Source: Yponomeuta sedellus (taxonomy: Eukaryota > Arthropoda > Insecta > Lepidoptera > Yponomeutidae). From it: DNA of 64,000 bases. Of this stretch, positions 1 through 11,600 are shown piece after piece. The notes beneath the pieces were generated by a model. The model worked only from the letters and a program-made list of their open reading frames with translations. It had not been told where the DNA came from and made no database searches. The DNA lies in contig OW203723.1 of NCBI GenBank assembly GCA_934045075.1, positions 5,801,913 through 5,865,912 of the forward strand. Direction: 5' to 3'. Both the position numbers and the translations under genes were made by a program. The number at the start of each line of letters is the position of its first letter. Positions within the stretch are counted from its first letter, which is position 1.

Positions 1-304
1 TAGAGACAGATTGCTTTTTCAACCGCTTCTCGAAGATACCGATAGTGGGAATAGCCCATATGTTCTGTGGCAATACGTTTCAAAGTAATTTAGACTAAAG
101 AAAGAAAAACGATTTGTTTGACGCAAGATGATTATGACTTCTTAAAATAAACATCATTTGACTGCACCAATAGAATATGCTGCTTCAAACGTTCATATAT
201 TCAGTTAGATAATAAAATGTTAAGCGTTGCGTGTTTGGTGTTTATCTTTACCCGACCGACTGCGGAGATGCCCAAAAGTGTTTGGCTCGTCTGTATGTAA
301 ATAT

Positions 305-440
305 GATTCGATCCACTAGCGGAAGTCAGGGAACGGCCACCCATCCCGCAACTGACCGCGCCTGTTGTTGCTTAACTCAAGTGATTGTTTCCAATCACTC
401 GATTCAACTAGCCCACGAGCGCTTTCGTGCTTCGCAAAAA
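305..440 (-). repeat. 5S-rRNA-derived SINE, truncated copy
   Basis: On the minus strand this reads as the 5' head of the 5S-like SINE that recurs across the window. It has GTTAAGCAACAACAGGCGCG followed by a GGGATGGGTGGCCG block, which line up with the internal promoter region of 5S rRNA (GTTAAGCAACGTCGGGCG ... TGGATGGGTGACCG). The body beyond the 5S-like part is missing, so this is a fragment. It sits next to a plus-strand copy of the sister subfamily at 466. Confidence 0.6.
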
Positions 441-465
441 AAAATATAGGTTAGGTAAATACAGG

Positions 466-665
466 TTCGTAGCCCCGGCTGCCTGAGTGATCTTAAACGA
501 TCATGAAGGTTAAGCAACATAGGGCGCGTTCAGTGTATGGATGGGTAACCGTATATGGCTAACGCTAGTGGTATTTTTTCGAGCGGTCCCGTGCTTGGCA
601 AGGCACGTTAAGCAGTTGGCGCCGGCTGCCGTCGATAGACGGTTACTGCAAGTGATGCAAATAAC
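466..665 (+). repeat. 5S-rRNA-derived SINE, subfamily 2 (3'-truncated)
   Basis: The head begins GTAGCCCCGGCTGCC and runs into GGTTAAGCAACATAGGGCG and TGGATGGGTAACCG, clearly 5S-rRNA-like (box A to box C order). It then follows the shared body with an ACGCTAGTGG block and GGCACGTTAAGC. The copy breaks off near 660 compared with the full copy at 47290-47646. No target duplication was found. Confidence 0.65.
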
Positions 666-689
666 GTCAGCCAGATGTTGCTGCCTGTA

Positions 690-882
690 CGTGATACAGA
701 GAGTGTTATAAAGAGGTTCGGAATTTCGCTGATGCCGGTAAGTCGCCTATTGACTCAGTTGGGAGAGCGCTGGCACGGTTAGCCAGAGGTCGCGGGTTCG
801 AGTCCCGGCATGGGTGGAATTTTTAGCCTCTAAATAGGTTTAAAAAAAGTGTTCTTAGCACGGGTTAGTGCATTAAAAAGAA
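690..882 (+). repeat. tRNA-like dispersed repeat, copy 1
   Basis: The core at 744-816 has a tRNA-like fold: D arm with A-box-like CTCAGTTGGGAGAGC, anticodon stem CTGGC/GCCAG, and a B-box-like GGTTCGAGTCCC arm. The same flanks recur in other copies: AAGAGGTTCGGAATTTC before the core, and CCTCTAAATAGG then GCACGGGTTAGTGCATT after it. Because the flanks travel with the core, this is a repeat and not a working tRNA gene. Confidence 0.6.
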
Positions 883-1360
883 TATAATCATGTAGGTACA
901 GCGATATCATTCCGATGTAAAACCTAACTGAATATAATCGGTATCATTTACAAAGTTTAGTAGAGAACTAGTTAGATACCTAGGTATGCCGAAACTCTGT
1001 AACGTATTAAAACTTTGTAATGATACGACAAAGTTTCTAACAGCAACTTTTTGATCAAGCTTTGGATTCGGACTGGACTTGTTATATAACTCCTGGAAAC
1101 ACCTTTTGCCTTCGGTAGTGAACTAATGGGTCAGTCATGTTATCTGTTGTGAATAATGCCATAAATCACAAATTATTGAAATGTGATTTCAATCAATCAA
1201 ATCAATTTATTTCAACGTGAAGAATTTATATCCTGTTTGATGAATGTAAGCCGCTGCCTTCAAGCCGTCTTGTAGAGGAGAAAATAGAAGAAAATAACTC
1301 CAATTTGATTATCTAATCTCCAAATCTCAAGATTAAAACTGGTTAACAAAATACATGACG

Positions 1361-1560
1361 GCCTCGGTGGCACAGCGGTTTGGCACGCTGGCTGTAAAAC
1401 GGAAGGTCTCGGGTTCGATCCCCGACCGAGTCAAACTGGGAAACGAACTTTTCTAATTTGTCTCGGGTCTTGGATGTTATCTATTAAATCTATCGTCGAG
1501 TTAGCACCTACAACACAAGTCATTTAGTTGTACTTAGTATAGGGATAACGAGATCTGTGT
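1361..1560 (+). repeat. tRNA-derived SINE (degenerate tRNA head)
   Basis: Bases 1361-1432 start GCCTCGGTGGCACAGCGG (A-box-like) and carry GGTTCGATCCCC (B box). The acceptor arms GCCTCGG/CCGAGTC pair at six of seven positions. The anticodon arm does not pair well, so this is not a functional tRNA. An AT-rich body follows to about 1560; that end is uncertain. Confidence 0.5.
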
Positions 1561-1751
1561 AATATGTCCATGAATATTTACATATATTTTTTTATATTTG
1601 CATCTCTAATAATAGAAGTTCACTCCCTTAATTAACAAAACATTAACCATGGGTTCCCACTGTAGGCCGCCGTACTTGAATTGAAGAAATGGCACCAGTC
1701 TGAGTGTAATTCTACATTTGCGGTGTCATTGCCTGGTTACCATAGCACAGG

Positions 1752-2092
1752 GGATCCTAGTTTGAGACCAGGGGGGCGAGTGTCTAAAGTGCATAGTTGT
1801 TCAATAGAGTCATATTAGAGTGGTAATGGTCGTTTCATTCATACTATCGGTAGTCTAGTAACCAATCTCATTGCAATGGTATGACCCGTGCTACTTAACT
1901 CGGCGCCTCTCGCGATTCGATCTTCTTCGCGTGAGATGCCTATTTAATATGCGCGGGTTATACCCCTGGAATGATATTGTAATGCTATTGCTTTGTTGTC
2001 TACCAAATTGAGGCAAATATCAACCATTGCCGTGCTTATTTCACTCTAATGAAAAACTATGTAAGTATTAGACTCTAGGACCTGGACGAGTG
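1752..2092 (+). repeat. dispersed repeat family D, copy 1
   Basis: It shares GCATAGTTGTTCAATAGAGT, GGTAATGGTCGTTT and TACCAAATTGAGGC with copies at 30345-30515 (same strand) and 34780-34990 (reverse). No coding capacity was seen. The element class is unknown. Confidence 0.5.
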
Positions 2093-2105
2093 ATTGCATT
2101 TGCAT

Positions 2106-2266
2106 GTTTCTTCTTCTTCTTCAGGCTATATTAGTCCACTGCTGGCCATAGCCCTCCCCTAATGAGCGCCATAGCGCAAGTTGTGCCATCATTGGGGGGT
2201 AATGCCCATAATCCACACGCTGGCCATGCGGGTTGGGGATAGCAGTTTGGTGGAATTGTACTGCAG
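2106..2266 (-). repeat. RTE-like retroelement 3' end with (GAA)n tail
   Basis: On the minus strand it runs from a GTACAATTCCACC block to CAGCAGTGGACTAATATAGCC and ends in GAAGAAGAAG. The same unit occurs at 3583-3742, 31563-31632 (both plus) and 63825-64000 (minus). A 3' end fixed by a short simple repeat is typical of RTE-type LINEs and the SINEs they mobilise; the class is inferred. Confidence 0.5.
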
Positions 2267-2430
2267 CTTGTTTGGATGTTTATTTTATTTTATTTAAATA
2301 TACAACCAACAGGCGATACAACAATACTGCCACAGAGAAAAAAAAGACACCCTAATAATACGGTAATTGCTTATCCACTTATAGGTTACCCATTTGTGTT
2401 ATTAATGTAACCAATTTTTTTCTTCCACAG

Positions 2431-2628
2431 CTCTACGCGGACGTAGATCAGGAGCACATCTCTGTGGAGGACTCAGGCCCCACCAAGCAGAAGGCCCAAG
2501 ACTCACTTGACAAACTGGACTCAGTGACAGTGCTGGAAGATGATGAGGATGACGACGAATTGTACGACCCCGACGACGAGGAGGAAAGCGGGGACTGGTA
2601 TCCGGACTACGACAACAGGCGGCAGAAG
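2431..2628 (+). CDS. egr: egr-like exon a: acidic stalk
   Basis: The acceptor is TTCTTCCACAG and the donor AAG|GTTGGT; the exon is phase 0 at both ends (66 codons). It encodes a very acidic linker rich in Asp and Glu that ends in RRQK. It is not the first exon, since no start codon or membrane segment precedes it in frame. Confidence 0.75.
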
Positions 2629-5600
2629 GTTGGTGTATAAGGATAGATAGATACACATAGAGAATAATTTACTGTACATAATAGAGGAAAGGAGGACTTA
2701 AATAAAGGACATCGTAAACTAAAGACAAAAACCCAGGAAATTCTCCTTAAAATAAGATTTGTTTTACGGAAACTAGACCAAAAAAACCAAGTTATAAGAA
2801 GGAGAGTTAGAATCCCTTTATGGAAACGAAAACATGAAGTGTTGTGGTCAGCTGAATATAGTCGTATGTAAATGAATTAATTTTATTTGTCTAAATACCC
2901 AATTCATTTGAAAAAATATTTTTAGGCTAGCGATATCAGAGATGGGAGAACGTTTTATCGTCACATGCCTTTGGAGAAAGGTCTAGCATAAAACAAGCCA
3001 ACAAATGTCTCAGGTTCTTAGCGAATTGTATGAATGCCAAGCGTTTTATTGCATCTCATTCTTTGATGTAGGACGCCTAAATGCCACCCAATAGTTTGCG
3101 TGTTTTACGAGCACTGTAATTGTCGTTTACACTGTCGTTTCTGTTGGCCAGTTGGTATTGCGCGCCAACCTCAATTCTTAATTCGATCTAAAAACCCGTA
3201 AATAACACGAAACCCTAGGAACGGAATTCCCGCATAGCGATGAACGCATTTATTTGTGCGAACTAACCCGCGGGTTTCCTTATGTCTTAATTTTTCTCAT
3301 GTCCTAATTGTCGATACTACTAATTCTTCATTTGTTAGAGATAACTTCGCTTTTGTAGCAAATTTTATGTTACCATTCTATGCTACTCAGTGTTGCGGAT
3401 AGTGGCATTTGGCAAACAACCGAATCTCTATGTATGTGAGGGGAGAATAAAAGAGTGTGTGTATATTTGTGCAGGTATTTTTGTATTGCTTATTATCCCA
3501 CTCAAAGAATAGCTTCTTATATCGCCTTAAAGGTTTATTGTATGTAGTTAATAATAAATTCTTTAATAATAAACCCAAATTCTTCCCGCGGGTGTCGTAA
3601 AAGGCGACTAAGGCGACCCGCATGCCCAGCGAGGGGATTATGGGCATTACCCCCCAATGATGGCACAACCTTGCGCTATGGCGCACATTAGAGGAGGGCT
3701 ATGTCCAGCAGTGGACTAATATAGCCTAAAGAAGAAGAAGTTAATAATAAAATGTTTTCTTTATATCTAACCTTTTGTTTTTTCACAAAACAATAAAGTT
3801 TTAAATACGAATAGAATAAAATAAAGTGAACCTAAAATAACCATCTAAAAGCTAACTAATTTATAAATCAATCATACCTGAAACGGGCGTGTATGCTGCA
3901 ACGAATAATTAATGTTGATAAAGCGAAAGCAGTTTGTCAGGAGTCAGCAAGTGCTCTCCAAGATACAGCCGTGTGTTTATGTAATGTAATGTATTGCAAA
4001 CAGTAAAAGAGAAAATTAAGATAAAATAAGAATATTCTTTATTTTACACCAGAGCACATATTAAAAAACACGTAAAGATACAAAGTACAATTGGCGGCCT
4101 TATTGCTAAAAGCAATTTCTTCCCGACAACCTTATGACGGAAAGTTGCTGAAGGAAATAAGAGACGGGTAGTCGGTGCAAATATGAATACACTACTTATA
4201 TAAATAACAATACACCTACATAAACAGTAACATACATATAGTTATGATAAACATACATAAATACATTATAATAACAATCTACGCGAAGAAGAAATAAATA
4301 CAAAATTGTGCACCTATATGGAGACATGTGGAAAAGAGAAAATAAAAGGAGAATGCACGAATAGTAAACTTGCAGAGACAGATAAAACTCCTTAACCTTG
4401 CTTTTAAAGACAGCTGAGGAAGAGGAGCGCCTTACTGAGACCGACCAAAATTAGTAACATAAAATTATTAATCTTCCAGATCGGCAAGACAAATATGGTG
4501 AAATTGAAGCCCGAGGACTTCACTGGGTCCGTGGTGAATCTGAGCCAGGACCAGCACGGCTCCCTCGAGACCATTCGCGAGATCAAGCGGATGCTGAACA
4601 ACAACCCTGAGGCTTCCGATATCGGTAATGTTTGCCTGCGCGCGCTCCATAACCTCCAAATTCCTACATCGCGCCAGCAAAGTTTATTTTAGAGTTAGCA
4701 TAAATACACATAAAATCCAACGATATTCAATTAAAAAGAGAAAAATCTGGGGACGTCCCCTGCGAGGCAATGTGTTTAATTTTAGGAGAGTTTAGGAGTG
4801 AGTAACACAACAAATTGAAGAAGGTTAGGTAGAGACAACTCATGCCCACACTACAGGAGATGTGACCACTATGAGTAGTCCTGGAACATATTTAGGTGGA
4901 CCTGCACTTACCCTATACCATCACATAGCTTAATAAACAGAATAGACAGTGATAGAGGTTTATTCTGTCAAGACTAAGCTTCAAAATCAGTGGAAAACCA
5001 CTTACATTAACTTACTTTTAAATAAATTATTCCACAAAGACCTGACGCGTTTGTGCGAGCGAACTTGAAGAGGCATTTCAATAAAAGAATCTGTCAGCCA
5101 GATGCTTAACAATGGTTTCTTGTTTAGCGTGTGTGTAGTACATAGGAAAATCCTACTTTTAACAACATCCTTTTTCTCGGCAGATTTGGCTGGTATCGCG
5201 AAGAAACTCACGAAGGAATCCGACGAGCGAACCAAACGAAGCGTCTTGTCTGACTCTCCGCTCGAGGCTATCGAATCATACTCACACCCGCGGTCGTTGA
5301 CGAGGCCTGATGAAAAGTAAGGCTATTTCCAAATAATTATAAAAGCTTCCACACATCACAATTACTTATCCTGATCCCAAACTACCCTTTGCTATTGTGA
5401 CCATGCAAGAATACACAAAATAGAGAAATCTATATCAGACTTTTAGTCCGGATCTACTTACGGGTGTTGTTATATCGGAAAAATCCGACCAGGTTTCGCT
5501 CCGATTCGCAGAGCTTAATCTTGGTGAGCAGAGACGGAGCTCGCGTCGTCGGTTGCTCGTCTCACACTACGGGCAAGCTGTACTGGTCGGATTTTTCCGT

Positions 5601-8600
5601 TATAACAACACCCGTAAGTAGAACCGGACTAAAAGTCTACGTATGTGTTGTGCTTACGAAAGTTTTAGTTCAAAAATCTATATCAGTTTTATTTTTAAAA
5701 CTTTGGTTGTTTCGCAGTCGCAGTTACACGTGTTTACTTTACTGATTTACGTTAGGGGCGACTTCGCAAGCAAAATATAAAGGTTGACCTGCTGTACATT
5801 GTACATAGACATGCAAGGACCATGACGATATAAGAGATTCCTACCAGGATTTACCGATATTTTGGTACCGGCCAAAATTTTTTGGTGCCGAATAATTTTA
5901 ATGACATGCAATGAAATGAGGCGATTAAGGACAGAGATGTATGGAAGGATGTAATTATTTAAGAACATAAACCGGCTTCAATGAAAAAACACACTTAAAG
6001 TATCGTTATGCGCTCATTCAAAAGAAATTGTCGCAAGATATTAAATTTTGAGCAAAATAAGAATTGGGTAGAATAGATAGATAGATAGAATATTCTTTAA
6101 TGCATGTACACCAAGGATTACATAAGAGACTTATAAAATAACAGTACAGTACAAGTGGCGGCCTTATTACTAAAAGTAATTTCTTCCAGACAACCATTGA
6201 CGGAAAAGAAGAAACGAGAACTGAAATACGGGTAGTCGGCGCAACTAAACAATATTAGATAACATATTATTTTATAGTTGATACACATACATAAACGATA
6301 CATAAATATGAAATTGATACACATACATAAACGGTACATAAATATGAAATAAATAAAAATAAACATACACAAGGGAAAAAAAAAAAACATAGGACATGAA
6401 CGAAAAATATACCTACATAATACTAGAAAGGGATTTCACGAATACAAATAAAAAACTTACAATAAGGAAAAATAATGGTTATGCACTCTGTTTTTAAATA
6501 TTGGCAGGGACGGTGAAAATCTTACGTCCAAGGGAAGATCATTCCACAGGCGGACAGCTGTAATAGTAAAGGATTGGCTGAAGAACCTTGTCGAATGACT
6601 TAGTGTCTTCAGCAATCGATTGTGACCGGATCGCAAAGTCCGACTGTGCGTATCACATAAAAACTCAAAGCGAGTTTTGAGATACAGAGGTGTGGCTGGA
6701 TTGAACAGCACCGAATAGAGAGTGGAGAGAATATGAGCATTCCTACGGAGGCGGATAGGGAGCCACTTGAGTTTTAAGCGATATTCGGAGATATGGTCAT
6801 ATTTTCGCAAGCCAAATATGAACCGGATAGAGAAGTTTTGGAGGCGCTCAAGTTTATTTAGTTGCTCTTCGGTAAGGTCAAGATAGCTGGCATCAGCATA
6901 GTCGAGGATAGGAAGTAAGAGAGACTGGGCAAGCGCAATCTTGGTCGAAGTTGGCAGGAAATTACGTAATCTTTTCAGAGAAGCCGCTGAAGCGAACATT
7001 TTCCGGCTCACCTCCGCTAGCTGTGGCGACCAGGACAAACACCTGTCAATGATGATCCCCAAGTTCTTCACCTTCTCACTATATGGGATTTGAACGCTGT
7101 CAAATTTAACTCGTGGAAGATGTTCAAAGTTTACCTTCGAAATCATTTTTGGGCTGCCTATTACAATGACTTGAGTCTTGCTTGGGTTTATTTTTAAGCC
7201 GTACGATCTGCTCCAGTCTAAAATATGAGTGAGATCTGTGTTGGTTTTTTCGATTGCGAGATGTAGATCATTCACAGGAGATTGTGTGTAAATCTGGAGG
7301 TCATCTGCGTAAAGGTGGTAGGAAGAAGTGAGATTTTCGGAAATACCGTTGATGAAAATAGCAAAAAGAAGAGGAGACAACACGCCACCTTGTGGGACAC
7401 CGGCAGTTGTAGCACACCAGGTAGAATAGGAGTTATCAATGCGTATACGCTGCCGGCGCCCGTGTAGATAACTACGAAACCAGTCAATAACCGTTGGAGA
7501 TATGTTAAGAGAACGCAATATCCCCAACAAGATGTCAAAGTCGACCATGTTGAAGGCATTGCTGAAATCCAGCAGCGTGAGGACAGTTAGCTTACCGTTC
7601 TCCATACCAAGCCGTATATCGTCGGTGATGTTAATAAGCGCAGTCACAGTACTATGCCCAGCACGGAAGCCTGATTGGAGAGGATTGAAGAGGTGATTCG
7701 TATTTAGGAAAGTACTGAGTTGATGGTGGACAAGGCGCTCTAGGACTTTTGAAAGGAATGGCAGTATGGAGATAGGACGGTAATCGGAAAAGGAGGTGGG
7801 GTGGGATTTCTTTGGTAGAGGGGTGACTTGTGCTTCTTTCCAGGTGTTTGGAAACACACCAGCCGCTATCGACCCGTTAAGGATTCCAGCAATGACGGGA
7901 ACTAAAACATCCAGAATGGGCATGATCATTTTTCTGATGGCGTCAGTGCCAACCGCACTAGAAGTGATAGATTCTATGCTCCTCTTAACATCACAATCGG
8001 AAAATTGACTAAGATAAAAAGAAGGGAAATTAGGAGTTGGAAGCGTTGAAAGGTAATTTAGTGTACGTTCTTTTGTGTTTCCATCGAGGGAGGAAGCCGA
8101 AGAGAAATGTTGGTTGAGAGAGTTGATATTCAAGTCTTTGGGAGAGGGGTCCTGACGTGCTTTGCCAACTCCTAGGGACCGAAGAAATTTCCAGACTTTG
8201 GCTGGATCACCGTTTTCGACAGATTCGTGAATGTGGCGACGTTGTGCATCCCTACACACCTTGTTGCAGTGATTCCGTAACCACAAAAAACGATCCCTGT
8301 TATGATCCGTTGGTTTAACCTTGTACCTTGATTTGGCTGCCACTTTTCTGCGCATGGCTTCCCTGATATCAGCAGTGAGCCAAGGTGCCGGCAGATGCTT
8401 CACTTTGACAGCTCTAACAGGTGCGTGGATGTCATAAAGATTAGTGAGAAGAGTGTTGAAAATGGTGATTTGCTCATTTACAGTGTCAGCACTAGCCACC
8501 ACAGACCAGTCGGTACTCAGAGCGTCCTCTCTGAGTTGGTCTAGGTCCATGGCACCAAAATTACGTTGGAAGAGTATCCTCGGCTTTGCTTTGGGGGGAC

Positions 8601-11600
8601 GAATTTTATACGAGAGAAAGATAAGGTCATGATACGAAAAGGCATCCGCTGGGAACTGGCCATGTGAAGCAACATGTTGGGATGAGGAGACTAGAATTAA
8701 GTCCAGAAGTGAGGGGGTACAGTTAGGGAAATGGTGAGTGGTGTCAAGAGGGAGAACTGTAATGTTGCTTGACTTTAGAAGGGACACGAGAGTAGAGGAA
8801 CGGTGGTCATTTTTAACCAAGCATGTGTTAAAATCACCCATTATTATACTATGGCTGTACAGAGGGGTAATGTTCTCCAGAAGTTTTTCAAAGGAATTAA
8901 AGAAAGGGACACGCATAGATGGACAGTAATAGACACCTAATAGTACCTTGGTGTGGGACAGGAGGACCTCTATAAATAAATGTTCTCCTGCATTTGGGGG
9001 TGAGGGCTGAGCAGATAAGCTAATGACAGAGAAAGGAATATGAGCCCGTAAGTAAATCGCCACACCCCCACCACCACAACCAATCCGGTCGTTACGAATT
9101 AGGTGAAAGCCAGGAAGAAAGTAAGAGGTTGAAGGGAGACATGGTTTGAGCCAAGATTCAGATATGAGAATGGCATGCACATTCTTAATATCAAATGTTG
9201 CCAGCATATCAGGAAAGTGCGCAGGAATGCTCTGTGCATTAATGTGGACAACGTTGAAATTTTTCTGCAGATCAGAAAATTGGGACTCGAGGGACTCAGC
9301 AAGAGAGGGAATGCTATGGAAGCTACATTCGTTGCTACTCAATCCATCCGAAGGAGAATGAATAGATAAATATTCGCTAACGTCGTCGTCAGACATAGAA
9401 GTGTATTATTGAAGTAGGTTTATGAGATAAAATAAATAAGTTTAAATAAATTGTACTTATAGGTAATATGTAATACCTATGTATAAAAAATAAATAAATT
9501 ACTGGCCCCGACCACCCGCCAGCTGCACTACAAGAAAAAAAAAAAACGAAGGAAATATCAGTAAACAAATTACACAGGTCCGAGACGAGTTTTGACATAT
9601 TGATGGAACGAAACGCAACAATGGAAAAAAAGAAGTATCTCTGTAGTCTGTGGACAAGTCAGTTTCACGTAACGTGACGTTTATTAAACAATACATTGAA
9701 CACAAAACATTGAAGGGTAGAAATAGTAAAGAAAATAGGTACCATCTCGGACGATACACACATACACATACGCAAAGTATCAATCATTTCTTCTTCTGCA
9801 TCACATTCCTTTTGGATCTGCTGGACTCGACGATTTTCTGCTTCTGTTTGGGGCCCGTCTGCGCCGGAGTCGGCGCCGAAGCTGGGCCGTCCTCCGCCGA
9901 GCCGTCCGCCGCCGCAGCGATGCTTTCGACTTCCGATAGAGTGATTACCCTGTGGCGTGAGCCGTCCGACGCCAGGATGTGAATTGCGCCCTCCCGAGTC
10001 CAGCAATTCGTTACGCCAAACCGCTGCCGTGCTGCCATGAACGCTTCGTGCCGGGGCCGAGTGAGGAACTCTGATAGTGTCTTACCAGAGCCTTTTAGTT
10101 TGGTTTTTGCAAACCAAACCTTATCCCTCGTCTCGGTGGCGCCAAACTTCACTAAGATTGGCCTGGCACGGCCTCCACTGGGACGCCCCATCCGATGACA
10201 CCGCCTAATGTCCTCTGTGGCAATATTAACGTTTAGCTGAGCAAGCACTCCCTGCACGACTGAAGGGGTGTCCTCCTTGTCAGTCTCAGCCAATCCGTGA
10301 AGTAGCACCATCTTCCTGCGGCTCCGCATCTCCATACTATCCGTTTCACGGGCTAATAAGTCCAGTTGCCGCTGAAGTGTGTTTAGTGACAGTATAACAA
10401 ATGACTGGAAGACGGCATAGTCAGAAGGCAGGCTGGAGGCCGTAGATGAGGTTGCAGTGTCGGTCCCTGTGTTCAGTTGTTTTTGGAAAGCCTCCATTTG
10501 TGTGCTGAAGTGAACCGAGAGCTCTGAGACAGATTTTCTTAGGGCCTCCATGGTAAACTTTTGATGTGTTAGTGAGTGAATTTATTGTGCAATACAGCTG
10601 GCAGGTATTGTAGTTTGAAACTAACTTACTAGCATGTAATAATTATATGTTTATACTTGTGAATTTAATTAATTAAACTCAGTTGCTAACAAACTTGTAT
10701 GACTTGTTAACTACCCGCACACGAAAAAAAAGGAGAACACAATTGGGATTTAGAACAATGGGGATTTAGAACACAATTGGGATTGTGTTCTTGAGAACTT
10801 GAGGGTGTATTCGCCATCGATCCCATTATAACATTTTGACAAAAATTATATCAAACCAACACGTTTCCAATAGAAGATAGTCTAAAATTATCCACATATC
10901 TAAAAGATGTTCTAGAACTGTTAACCCTTTTAAAAGTCGAACTTTTCAAAATTTTATTTTATTTTATTTTATTCTCTAGGAAGACTAACAGCTATTACAA
11001 GTTTACATTACATAGATAAATAGGACACACTCAGCCAATTAAAAGTCTTCACAATTAGTTTTAGATTAGCTTGAACGCAGACCGTTCACATGTGACACCA
11101 CTAACATAATAAGAAAATTACACCAAAAATAGAAATACAAATACAAATAAGAAAGCAGTAATTAATCAATTTATAAAATAGATTGATTTAACCAAGCTCC
11201 ACCCAGTTCACAAAAAAAAAAAAAAAAAAACTACGTGTCAAAAAACAACTGATTAAGCACGCGCCTCGCCTCAGAATGTTTAGTATTAAACAAATCCATT
11301 TCACACTTATCAGACATTAAATTGAAAAATCTGCCTGCACGCAGGAGATAGGTGTTCTTCCTGTAGTTAGTAGATGCATGTGGGATGTGTAATGCTGTTT
11401 TCCGTCGCAAGACTTTAGATGGTACATGAATATGTAATTGGGTCAAAAGATCGGGACAATCGATGTCTCCATTAGCAATTTTCAATAAAAAAAGAATATC
11501 GGCGTTCATACGACGTAATTGCAAGGGGAGAAGGTGATGCTTTTTACACAAATCTAGGTATTTAGAAGAAGAATATGGTTCCTTAAGTCTATAGCAGAGA

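Larger units (their letters stand above)
6075..10660 (-). mobile_element. full-length non-LTR retrotransposon 1 (CR1/Jockey-like)
   Basis: The minus-strand element has ORF1 (9784-10551) followed by an EN/RT ORF (6457-9396). Its 3' UTR ends with the hairpin block (TTCTTCCAGACAACC read on plus) and a (TAGA)n tail at 6074-6090. Both ORFs are open, so it is young. The 5' limit near 10660 is a guess because no target duplication was found. It is inserted antisense in the 13.4 kb egr-like intron. Confidence 0.8.

Noticed and set aside
466..560. 5S rRNA gene or pseudogene
   Set aside because: Only the internal part of 5S is present, with the same SINE body behind it in several copies; it is a SINE head.
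744..816. tRNA-Ser-like gene (loop ACGGATA, anticodon position GGA)
   Set aside because: Position 33 is C, the variable arm is too short for tRNA-Ser, a T-stem pair is missing, and conserved non-tRNA flanks recur in all copies.
5464..5745. 93-codon ORF
   Set aside because: It runs through the inverted arms of a MITE and has no domain.
7282..9369. Several plus-strand ORFs of 60-71 codons
   Set aside because: Antisense shadows of the LINE 1 EN/RT gene.
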